Source of the DNA: Streptomyces paradoxus | GTDB taxonomy: Bacteria > Actinomycetota > Actinomycetes > Streptomycetales > Streptomycetaceae | NCBI RefSeq assembly: GCF_014202475.1 | Contig: NZ_JACHGV010000005.1 | Coordinates: forward strand, 310,001 to 374,000 | Length of the DNA: 64,000 bases | Direction of reading: 5' to 3' | In this document: positions 1 through 6,764 of the stretch, piece by piece | Layout: every line of letters begins with the position of its first letter | Position numbering within the stretch: the first letter of the stretch is position 1 | Position numbers and translations under genes: made by a program | The notes under the pieces: model-generated | Database searches by the model: none | What the model was told of the DNA's origin: nothing | Seen by the model: the letters and a program-made list of their open reading frames with translations, nothing else

Positions 1-313
1 CCACGTGGGCAGCGGCAAGGGCCTCTACACCCTCGACGCGGTCACCGGCACACCCAAGTGGCGTTTCCAGGCGGGCGGCGACATCGTGGGCGCCCCCTCG
101 GTGGCCGAGGGCCGTATCCACTTCGGCTCCACCGACCACCTGCTCTACACCCTGAAGGCCGACGACGGCCGGCTGCGCTGGAAGCTCGCCACCGGCGGAG
201 AGATCACCGGCTCCCCGGTCGTCCGGGACGGGGTGGTGTACGCGTGCAGCAAGGACCGCTGCGTGTACGCACTGGACGCGGAGAAGGGCACGGGCACGGC
301 GCGCACCGCCTGA
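1..313 (+). CDS. PQQ-like beta-propeller C-terminus (5' truncated), possibly AfsK-type Ser/Thr kinase
   Basis: Only the last ~103 codons are present, read from base 2. The sequence shows repeated blades of the form LYTLDA-TG-KWRF, LYTLKADDGRLRW and VYALDAEKG. These are typical of pyrrolo-quinoline-quinone-like (PQQ_2) propellers, and the reading ends at TGA 311-313. In Streptomyces such propellers often form the extracytoplasmic sensor half of membrane Ser/Thr kinases, and AfsK, which phosphorylates AfsR, has this architecture. Because afsR lies about 6.4 kb downstream, AfsK is an attractive identity. The kinase domain is outside the window, so this is inference. A plain PQQ-binding protein is the alternative. 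Confidence 0.8.
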   Translation, partial: HVGSGKGLYTLDAVTGTPKWRFQAGGDIVGAPSVAEGRIHFGSTDHLLYTLKADDGRLRWKLATGGEITGSPVVRDGVVYACSKDRCVYALDAEKGTGTARTA

Positions 314-318
314 CCGGC

Positions 319-339
319 CCGGGACGGCCGTCGTCCCGG
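319..339 (+). terminator. Inverted repeat after the propeller gene
   Basis: An 8-bp perfect inverted repeat, CCGGGACG / CGTCCCGG, with a 5-nt loop starts 6 bases after the stop codon. It lies between two convergent genes and has no U-tract, as is usual for high-GC actinomycete terminators. Confidence 0.5.
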
Positions 340-467
340 CGTACGGAAGGGGTGCTCCGGACGGCGGCCGCCGCTCGTCGGGGAGCGGCCCGTGCAGCGC
401 TCCCACCCACGACGCTACGCCGGGTGCGGGCCGGTCGCCAGGCAATGGGACGACCGGCCGCGGTGCG

Positions 468-1433
468 TCAGTCCCGCAGTTCCGTCAGGAAGCCGATCAG
501 CGCTTCGTTCACCTCGGCGGGCCGCTCCTGCTGCGTCCAGTGGCCGCAGCCCGGCAGCACGAGCGGCTTGCGGCGCAGGTCCGGCATCAAGTCCGGCAGC
601 CGCTCGATCAGTTCGGGCGTCCCGGGGAAGGCGGGGACCAGGTCGCGGTCGCCGTACACGTACAGCGCGGGCGGGGAGACGACCGCGCCCTGCCAGGGGG
701 CGGTCAGCTCCCAGTTGCGGTCCAGGTTGCGGTACCAGTTGAGCGCGCCGGTGAAGCCCGGCTCGAAGCTCTCGGTGAGCACGTCGAGATCCTGCTCGGT
801 GAGCCACTCGGGCAGCACCTCGGGGTCCGGCGTGTCCGTGAGCCAGCCGCGCTCCAGGTCGACCAGGGCCTGCTCGGGACGCCCGGCGTCCGGCGCGTCA
901 CCGGAAGCGGAGTACAGCAGCTTGCGCAGGGTCGTGCGGGTGTCGGCGGCGAACTCGGCGTCCGCGGCCCCCGGCCGGCTGAAGTAGTTCCAGTAGAAGC
1001 GGCCCTCGAACCGCTCCTGCATGGTCTGAAGCGGAGGCCGGCTGCCGCGGAACGGCGGCGGAACGCTCAGCCCCGCCACCCCGCGCACCACGTCCGGCCG
1101 CAGCAGCGCGGTGTGCCAGGCCACCGGCGCGCCCCAGTCGTGCCCGACGACGAACGCCCGCTCCTCGCCCAGCGCGTGGACCAGCCCGACCACGTCCCCC
1201 ACCAGATGGAGGATGCTGTACGCGGCCACGTCCTCGGGGCGGTCGCTGCCGCCGTACCCGCGCTGGTCGGGCGCGACCACCCGGAAACCGGCCTCGGCCA
1301 GCGGGCCGAACTGGTGCCGCCAGGAGTGCCAGGACTCCGGGAATCCGTGCAGCAGCACCACGAGCGGGCCCTCGCCCCGCTCGGCGATGTGCAGTTGTAT
1401 GCCATTGACGTCGATCATCCGATGCTCAACCAC
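468..1433 (-). CDS. Alpha/beta hydrolase, epoxide hydrolase-like
   Basis: This 321-residue protein has the epoxide hydrolase/haloalkane dehalogenase form of the alpha/beta-hydrolase fold. The oxyanion-hole motif HGFPESW is at ~29-35, the nucleophile elbow VGHDWGA is at ~96-102 with Asp ~99 in place of Ser, and the catalytic His in GCGHW is at ~298. A cap region lies between. Asp as nucleophile plus HGFPESW points to epoxide rather than ester hydrolysis. It has no signal peptide, so it should be cytosolic. The start could be the first Met or Met6 (MIDVNG). It ends the leftward cluster after the enoyl-CoA hydratase, separated by 33 bp, and may be cotranscribed with the acyl-CoA genes. The substrate is unknown. 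Confidence 0.85.
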   Translation of the reverse strand: MVEHRMIDVNGIQLHIAERGEGPLVVLLHGFPESWHSWRHQFGPLAEAGFRVVAPDQRGYGGSDRPEDVAAYSILHLVGDVVGLVHALGEERAFVVGHDWGAPVAWHTALLRPDVVRGVAGLSVPPPFRGSRPPLQTMQERFEGRFYWNYFSRPGAADAEFAADTRTTLRKLLYSASGDAPDAGRPEQALVDLERGWLTDTPDPEVLPEWLTEQDLDVLTESFEPGFTGALNWYRNLDRNWELTAPWQGAVVSPPALYVYGDRDLVPAFPGTPELIERLPDLMPDLRRKPLVLPGCGHWTQQERPAEVNEALIGFLTELRD

Positions 1434-1466
1434 GCCCCGAGCATAAGGGTGTAGGGGTCAACGACT

Positions 1467-2243
1467 TCACTCGCGCAACCGGTACTCCCGCCGCCGCTCG
1501 GTGAACAGCCGGGCCTGCCGCTCACCCGCCGCGTTCCCGAGTGCGATGAGATGCGGTGCCTGTGCGAATCCCTGCGCGCGGCCCGCCTCACTCGCGGCCC
1601 ACAGCGCCCGGACCGTCCCCTGCACGGCCTCGGTCGGATACCCGGCGAGGACGGCGGCGCACGCGGTCGCCGCCCCCAACGCCTCGCCCTTGGGCACGAG
1701 TTCCGACACCAGCCCGATCTCGTACGCCCGCCGCGCCGAGATCCGCTCCGCCGTCCCCATCAGCGCCATCCGCGCGGCCTCCCCGTACGGCATGCGCTGC
1801 GCCATGAGCACGGACTCGTAGGCGCTGACCATGCCGTAGGTGGTGTGCGGGTCGAAGAAGGTGGCCGTGGGGTCCGCGACGACGAACTCGGCCTCGCCGA
1901 GCAGGTAGAAGGCACCTCCGCAGGCCATGCCGTGCACGGCGGCGACGACCGGTTTCCACAGGTCGTTCGCCTTCGGCCCGATCCCGAGCAGCGGATCGTC
2001 CTGCGCGTACGGCGAGTTCGGCTGCGGCACGACGGCGTCCCGGTCGATGCCGGTGCAGAAGGCCCGCTCGCCGGCCCCGGTGAGGACGATCGCCCGCACG
2101 GCGTCGTCGAACCGCAACTCATGCCAGATGGAAGCCAGTTCGTCGGCCATGGCGAGGTCGACGGCATTGAGCCGCCCGGGCCGGTCCAGCGTCACGACGG
2201 CGACCCCGCTGTCCCGGTCGGCCTCCAGGAGCACACTGCTCAT
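1467..2243 (-). CDS. Enoyl-CoA hydratase/isomerase family protein
   Basis: This 258-residue crotonase-fold protein starts at the ATG that overlaps the stop of the upstream DUF35 gene (ATGA), so the two are translationally coupled. The two oxyanion-hole segments are visible: AFCTGID near residue 62 and HGMACGGAFYLLG near 105. The usual catalytic Glu segment (F-x-x-P-E) reads FFDPH here, so the first catalytic Glu appears replaced by His. It may therefore catalyse isomerisation, hydrolysis or another crotonase reaction rather than classical hydration. Context with the thiolase, DUF35 protein and acyl-CoA ligase places it in CoA-thioester catabolism. Its exact substrate is unknown. Confidence 0.88.
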   Translation of the reverse strand: MSSVLLEADRDSGVAVVTLDRPGRLNAVDLAMADELASIWHELRFDDAVRAIVLTGAGERAFCTGIDRDAVVPQPNSPYAQDDPLLGIGPKANDLWKPVVAAVHGMACGGAFYLLGEAEFVVADPTATFFDPHTTYGMVSAYESVLMAQRMPYGEAARMALMGTAERISARRAYEIGLVSELVPKGEALGAATACAAVLAGYPTEAVQGTVRALWAASEAGRAQGFAQAPHLIALGNAAGERQARLFTERRREYRLRE

Positions 2244-2653
2244 GACCGCTCCGGGACCCACTGGGGCAGCCCGTCGTGGAAGACGGCCCGGACCCGGGCG
2301 CCGATGCGCACGCTCTGCGGCGGCAGCGAGTCGAGGGGCTGTCCGGCCCCGGCGACCAGATTGCCCACCAGCCGGATGCGGGGCGCCTCCTCCAGCTCGA
2401 CGACGACCACGTTGTACGGCGCCTGCGCGGCGTAGTCGGGCAGCAGCGGCGGATGGGCGACGACGTACGACCAGACCCGGCCCCGGCCGGACACCGGCCG
2501 CCACTCGCTGTCGAAGGACTGGCAGTGCGGGCAGCAGGGCCGGGGCGGGAAGCGGAGTTCTCCGCACGCGGCGCAGGCCTGGACGCGGAGTTCGCCCTGG
2601 GCGGCGTACTCCCAGAAGGGGGCGCCGTCGGCGTCGGGGACGGGACGCAGCAT
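2240..2653 (-). CDS. DUF35 (Zn-ribbon plus OB-fold) acyl-CoA-binding partner protein
   Basis: This 137-residue protein has a rubredoxin-like zinc ribbon near residues 30-45 (CAAC and CPHC pairs) followed by an OB-fold region. Its length is normal for DUF35 proteins. Members bind acyl-CoA and form complexes with thiolase-like partners. The best known case is the ChsH2 DUF35 domain, which supports the Ltp2 retro-aldolase in steroid side-chain cleavage. It lies 9 bp after the thiolase-like gene and overlaps the next gene by 4 bp, which fits such a complex. It is predicted cytosolic. Assignment to a particular pathway is inference. Confidence 0.88.
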   Translation of the reverse strand: MLRPVPDADGAPFWEYAAQGELRVQACAACGELRFPPRPCCPHCQSFDSEWRPVSGRGRVWSYVVAHPPLLPDYAAQAPYNVVVVELEEAPRIRLVGNLVAGAGQPLDSLPPQSVRIGARVRAVFHDGLPQWVPERS

Positions 2654-2662
2654 GGTTGCTCC

Positions 2663-3823
2663 TCAACTCCTCAGCAGCAGCGCGGAGGTGGGAACCCCTT
2701 CGCCCGCCGTGACCAGGCAGGCCGAGGCGTCCGGCACCTGCGCGGTACTGGTCCCGCGCAGCTGCTTCACGCCTTCGTTGATGAGGTTGAAGCCGTGGAC
2801 GTAGGCCTCGGACAGCCCGCCCCCGCCGGTGTTCAGCGGCAGCAGCCCGCCGGTCTCCAGCGCCCCGCCCTCGGTGAACGCCCCGCCCTCACCGCGCCCG
2901 CAGAAGCCGTAGCCCTCCAGGGAGAGCAGGACCAGGGGCGTGAAGGCGTCGTAGATCTGGGCGACGTCGACATCCTCGGGGGCCAGGTCGGAGTGTTTCC
3001 ACAGGTGCCGGGCGGCGGCCCAGGCGGGCCCGGTGAGGGGGTCGTCGTTCCAGTAGTTCACCATGCCGTGGTGCTGGGCGGGGAGCGACTGGGCGACGGA
3101 ATGGACCAGGACGGGCCGCTGCCGGCAGTCGCGGGCGCGCTCGGCGGAGACCACGACACAGGCCAGCGCCCCGTCGGTCTCCAGGCAGTTGTCGAAGAGG
3201 CAGAGCGGTTCGCTGATCCAGCGGGAGGTCATGTACATCTCGCGGGTGAGGGGCCGGTCGTACATGATCGCGGCGGGGTTCTGGTTGGCCCGGTTGCGGC
3301 AGGCCAGGGCGACGTTGAACAGGTGGTCGCGGCTGGCGCCGTACTCGTGCAGGTAGCGGCGGGTGAGCATCGCGATCTCGTCGGCCGGCCTCAGCAGCCC
3401 GTAGGGCCGGGTCCACTGGGCCGGGGTCGGGAGCTGGACGGTGGTGTTCGTCCAGGGCCGGGGCCCGCTGCCCCGCTTGCGGGACCGCCAGGCCACCCCG
3501 ACGTTCGCCTGCCCGGCGGTGATGGCGGCGGCGAGATGGGCGACGGTGGCGCACGAACCCCCGCCGCCGAAGCCGACCTTGCTGAAGAAGGTGAGGTCGC
3601 CGAAGCCGCAGGCCTTCGCCAGCTCCACCTCGTCGGTCTCCTCCATGGTGTAGGAGGCGAGGGCGTCGACCTCGCCGGGCGCGATCCCCGCGTCGTCGAG
3701 CGCGGCCAGCACGGCACGGCAGGCGAGGGTGCGTTCGTCCTCCGGGAGCCGTTTGGCGAAGGGCGTCTGGCCTATGCCGACGATGGCGGTGGCGTCCTTG
3801 AGGCCTCCCGATCCTGCTGCCAT
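2663..3823 (-). CDS. Thiolase family protein, lipid-transfer (SCP-x/Ltp) type
   Basis: This 386-residue thiolase-fold protein starts ATG-IVGIGQTPFAKR, a typical N-terminus of the acetyl-CoA acetyltransferase/lipid-transfer subgroup. A Gly-rich segment GGGGSCATV near residue 93 supplies the nucleophile-loop Cys, and Gly-rich thiolase motifs occur near the C-terminus. It is the first gene of the leftward operon (thiolase, DUF35, enoyl-CoA hydratase, then hydrolase). It could be a degradative thiolase or, with DUF35, an Ltp2-like aldolase releasing a short acyl-CoA. Its promoter shares an intergenic region with the divergent acyl-CoA ligase and carries the CTGAC-N5-GTCAG repeats. Confidence 0.88.
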   Translation of the reverse strand: MAAGSGGLKDATAIVGIGQTPFAKRLPEDERTLACRAVLAALDDAGIAPGEVDALASYTMEETDEVELAKACGFGDLTFFSKVGFGGGGSCATVAHLAAAITAGQANVGVAWRSRKRGSGPRPWTNTTVQLPTPAQWTRPYGLLRPADEIAMLTRRYLHEYGASRDHLFNVALACRNRANQNPAAIMYDRPLTREMYMTSRWISEPLCLFDNCLETDGALACVVVSAERARDCRQRPVLVHSVAQSLPAQHHGMVNYWNDDPLTGPAWAAARHLWKHSDLAPEDVDVAQIYDAFTPLVLLSLEGYGFCGRGEGGAFTEGGALETGGLLPLNTGGGGLSEAYVHGFNLINEGVKQLRGTSTAQVPDASACLVTAGEGVPTSALLLRS

Positions 3824-3853
3824 GCTGCGCGCACCTCCGGGCCCGAACGGTCG

Positions 3854-3895
3854 CTGACAGGTCGTCAGATTACAGATAATCTGACGGACAGTCAG
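3854..3895. promoter_or_regulatory. Divergent operator region with CTGAC-N5-GTCAG repeats
   Basis: The 97-bp gap between the divergent thiolase and acyl-CoA ligase genes holds two CTGAC-N5-GTCAG inverted repeats (3854-3868 and 3881-3895). Their inner halves form a third perfect palindrome, GTCAGATTA-N4-TAATCTGAC (3864-3885). The same N5-spaced repeat recurs upstream of three other catabolic loci in the window. The form suits a TetR-family dimer. The regulator is not identifiable in this window. Confidence 0.7.
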
Positions 3896-3920
3896 CTCCT
3901 ACGTCGTCGGGAGGCGCGCT

Positions 3921-5528
3921 GTGCGAGCGGATACGGCATGGGGAAGCGTTCCGGACCTGGTCAGGACGGCGGCCGAGCGGTACGCGGACGTCGAGGCGGT
4001 CGTCGAGGGCCGGACCCGCGTCACCTACGCGGAGCTGGGCGCCCGCGTGGAGCGCGCGGCGGCGGCCTGCATGGCGACCGGTGTCGAACCGGGCGACCGG
4101 GTCGGCATCTGGGCCCCGAACTCGCTCGACTGGATCGTCGCGGCCCTGGGCGCGGTCTGCGCGGGGGCGGTGCTCGTGCCGCTGAACACCCGGTTCAAGG
4201 GCGCCGAAGCCGCGGACGTGCTGCGCCGCAGCGGCACCCGGCTGCTGTTCGTCACCGGCACGTTCCTCGGCACGTCGTACGTGGCGTCCCTGCGCCGGGC
4301 GGCCGGAGACGGCCCGGGCACCGGCCCCCTGCCTGGCCTGCCGGCCCTGAAGCACGCGGTCGTCCTCTCGGGCGACGCCCCGGCGGACTTCCTGACCTGG
4401 AAGGACTTCCTGGCCGCGGGGGAGGGGATGGGGACGGCGGACGTACGGGAAAGGTCCGGCGCCGTCCAGGGGGCCTGGCCCTCGGACATCATCTTCACCT
4501 CGGGCACGACGGGCCGCCCCAAGGGTGCCGTCATCACCCACGACCAGACGCTGCGGGCGTACGGCATCTGGAGCGACCTGGCGGGCCTCACCCGGGGCGA
4601 CCGCTACCTGATCGTCAACCCCTTCTTCCACACCTTCGGCTACAAGGCGGGGGTGATCGCCTGCCTCATGCGGGGCGCGACGATGATCCCCCAGCCGGTG
4701 TTCAACGTGACGACGGTCCTCGCCAACATCGCCGCCGAGCGGATCTCCGTGCTCCCCGGCCCCCCGACCCTCCTCCAGTCCCTCCTGGACCACCCCGCCC
4801 GGGACGCCCACGACCTGACGGCCCTGCGCCTGGTCGTGACGGGGGCTGCGGTCGTGCCGCTGCGGCTGGTGGAGCGGCTGCGCACCGAACTGGGCATCGG
4901 CACGGTCCTCACCGCCTACGGCCTGTCCGAAGCGAGCGGTGTCGTCACGATGTGCCGGCGCGGCGACGACCCGACGGTGATCGCGTCCACGTCGGGCCGC
5001 GCCATCCCCGGCACGCAGGTGCGGGTCGTGGACGGTGAGGGCAGGGCCCTGGCACCCGGCCTGCCGGGCGAGGTCCTGGTGCGCGGCTTCCACGTCATGA
5101 GCGGCTACTACGAGGACGAGCGGGCCACCGCCGAGGTGCTCACGCCGGACGGCTGGCTGCGCACCGGCGACGTCGGAGTCCTGGACGCCGCGGGCAACCT
5201 GCGCATCACCGACCGCATCAAGGACATGTTCATCGTCGGCGGCTTCAACGCCTACCCCGCCGAGATAGAGCAGCTCCTGGGCCTCCACCCGGACGTGGCG
5301 GACGTGGCGGTGATCGGCGTACCGGACGCCCGGCTCGGGGAGGTCGGCAGGGCCTACGTCGTACGGCGCCCCGGGGCCCTGCTGACCGCCGACGACCTGA
5401 TCGCCTGGTCCCGCAGGGAGATGGCGAACTACAAGGTCCCGAGGACCGTCCGGTTCGTCGCGGAACTGCCGCGCAACGCGAGCGGGAAGGTCGTGAAGGG
5501 CGCGCTGCGGGACCCGGTCACCGGCTGA
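3921..5528 (+). CDS. Acyl-CoA ligase (FadD3-like AMP-binding enzyme)
   Basis: This 535-residue ANL-superfamily enzyme activates a carboxylic acid with ATP to an acyl-AMP and then an acyl-CoA. The P-loop-like motif TSGTTGRPKG is at ~193-202, the AMP-binding YGLSEASG near 333, GWLRTGDVG near 411, and the C-terminal Lys motif RNASGKVVKGAL near 520. The GTG start is chosen for the GGGAGG ribosome site just upstream. The region IKDMFIVGGFNAYPAEIEQ resembles FadD3 of mycobacterial steroid-ring catabolism, but the substrate cannot be fixed from sequence. It is divergent from the thiolase operon under shared operators. Its 3' end overlaps the convergent SMP-30 gene by 11 bp. Confidence 0.92.
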   Translation: MRADTAWGSVPDLVRTAAERYADVEAVVEGRTRVTYAELGARVERAAAACMATGVEPGDRVGIWAPNSLDWIVAALGAVCAGAVLVPLNTRFKGAEAADVLRRSGTRLLFVTGTFLGTSYVASLRRAAGDGPGTGPLPGLPALKHAVVLSGDAPADFLTWKDFLAAGEGMGTADVRERSGAVQGAWPSDIIFTSGTTGRPKGAVITHDQTLRAYGIWSDLAGLTRGDRYLIVNPFFHTFGYKAGVIACLMRGATMIPQPVFNVTTVLANIAAERISVLPGPPTLLQSLLDHPARDAHDLTALRLVVTGAAVVPLRLVERLRTELGIGTVLTAYGLSEASGVVTMCRRGDDPTVIASTSGRAIPGTQVRVVDGEGRALAPGLPGEVLVRGFHVMSGYYEDERATAEVLTPDGWLRTGDVGVLDAAGNLRITDRIKDMFIVGGFNAYPAEIEQLLGLHPDVADVAVIGVPDARLGEVGRAYVVRRPGALLTADDLIAWSRREMANYKVPRTVRFVAELPRNASGKVVKGALRDPVTG

Positions 5529-6444
5529 CCGGCAGGGCCGGGGTGCCGGTGACCGACATCATCAACGAGTACAGGGTGGTGTCGGCGGCGATGAACAGGC
5601 GGTTGCGCCGGGCGCCGCCGAACCGGACGTTGGCGACGGTGCCGGGCACCAGGATGCGGCCGATCAGCGTGCCGTCGGGGTCGTAGCAGTGCACGCCCCC
5701 GGCCATGGCGGCGGCCCAGAGCCGCCCCTGGTCGTCGAACCGGATGTTGTCGAAGTTGCCGTTGGCGCACGCGGCGAAGACCTCGCCGCCGGACAGGGTG
5801 GCGCCGTCCTCGCCGACGTCGAAGACGCGGATGTGGTTGGCGACGCTGTCGGACACGTACAGCCGCCGCTCGTCCGGCGAGAAGACCAGCCCGTTGGGCC
5901 CCTGGAACCCGTCGGCGACCAGCCGCACCTCGCCGTTCGTGGGGTCGACGCGGTAGACGTTGCGGGCCCCGATCTCGGACTCGGCGCGGTGCCCCTCGTA
6001 GTCGGTGGCGATCCCGAACTCGGGGTCGGAGAACCACACCGAGCCGTCCGACTTCACGACGGCGTCGTTCGGGCTGTTGAGCCGCTTGCCCCGGAACCGC
6101 TCGGCGATCACGCTGACCGAGCCGTCGTGCTCGGTCCGGGTCACCCGCCGGTTGCCCTGCTCACAGGTGATGAGACGGCCCTGGCCGTCCAGGGTGCTGC
6201 CGTTCGGGTATCCGGCGGGGGAGCGGAACACCCCGACGGCCCCGGTGGTCTCGTCCCACCGCAGCAGCCGGTCGTTCGGGATGTCGCTCCACACGAGATA
6301 CCGCCCGGCGGGCACGTACACCGGCCCCTCGGCCCACCGGCACCCGTCGTACAACGTCTCCAGCCGCGAGTCCCCCGCCTGACACCGCCCCGTCCGGAAC
6401 CGCTCGTCGAGGGTCTCGTAGAGGTGGGGCTGGTCGCCGGGCAT
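5518..6444 (-). CDS. SMP-30/gluconolactonase family (LRE) hydrolase
   Basis: This 308-residue six-bladed propeller of the SMP-30/gluconolaconase/LRE type shows family signatures: WAEGPVY near residue 37, a metal-binding NSPNDAVV near 123 (Asn and Asp), FQGPNGLVFSPDE near 180 and a conserved WAAA near 244. Such enzymes are metal-dependent lactonases, so it may open a sugar or metabolite lactone. There is no signal peptide. It is convergent with and overlaps the acyl-CoA ligase, and it lacks the CTGAC palindrome in its upstream region. It is therefore unclear whether it belongs to the same regulon. Confidence 0.88.
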   Translation of the reverse strand: MPGDQPHLYETLDERFRTGRCQAGDSRLETLYDGCRWAEGPVYVPAGRYLVWSDIPNDRLLRWDETTGAVGVFRSPAGYPNGSTLDGQGRLITCEQGNRRVTRTEHDGSVSVIAERFRGKRLNSPNDAVVKSDGSVWFSDPEFGIATDYEGHRAESEIGARNVYRVDPTNGEVRLVADGFQGPNGLVFSPDERRLYVSDSVANHIRVFDVGEDGATLSGGEVFAACANGNFDNIRFDDQGRLWAAAMAGGVHCYDPDGTLIGRILVPGTVANVRFGGARRNRLFIAADTTLYSLMMSVTGTPALPVSR

Positions 6445-6764
6445 GGGGGCCGCCTTCGGGTTGGGAAGCTGAACCGGTGACCACTATCGCGCGACGCCCC
6501 CGGACACGTCCCGGCGACACCAGTCGTCAACAGGAGCAGTTGGGCAGCCCTCTCGTTCGCCGACCTGGGCCGGAGCCCCGTCAGCAGGCCCGAACGCTCC
6601 AACTCCCCCCGAGTAAGCGGCCCCTGGCCACCCATGTGCGGAGAGACTGTGCAGACTTCATGGACTCCCGTGCGCCGCCCTGTGATCGGTGTCTCCCACA
6701 GCTGACGTATCCGCCGTCAACAAGGCAAACTGGCGTGGTTGCTCAGGATGTCTAGGGGGACTGC
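6445..6764. other. 320-bp non-coding region upstream of afsR
   Basis: This gap lies between the divergent lactonase and afsR genes and contains the promoters of both. I see no convincing open reading frame, palindrome longer than 6 bp or CTGAC-N5-GTCAG site. A G-rich ribosome site (GGGGGA) precedes the afsR ATG by about 6 bases. Confidence 0.6.
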
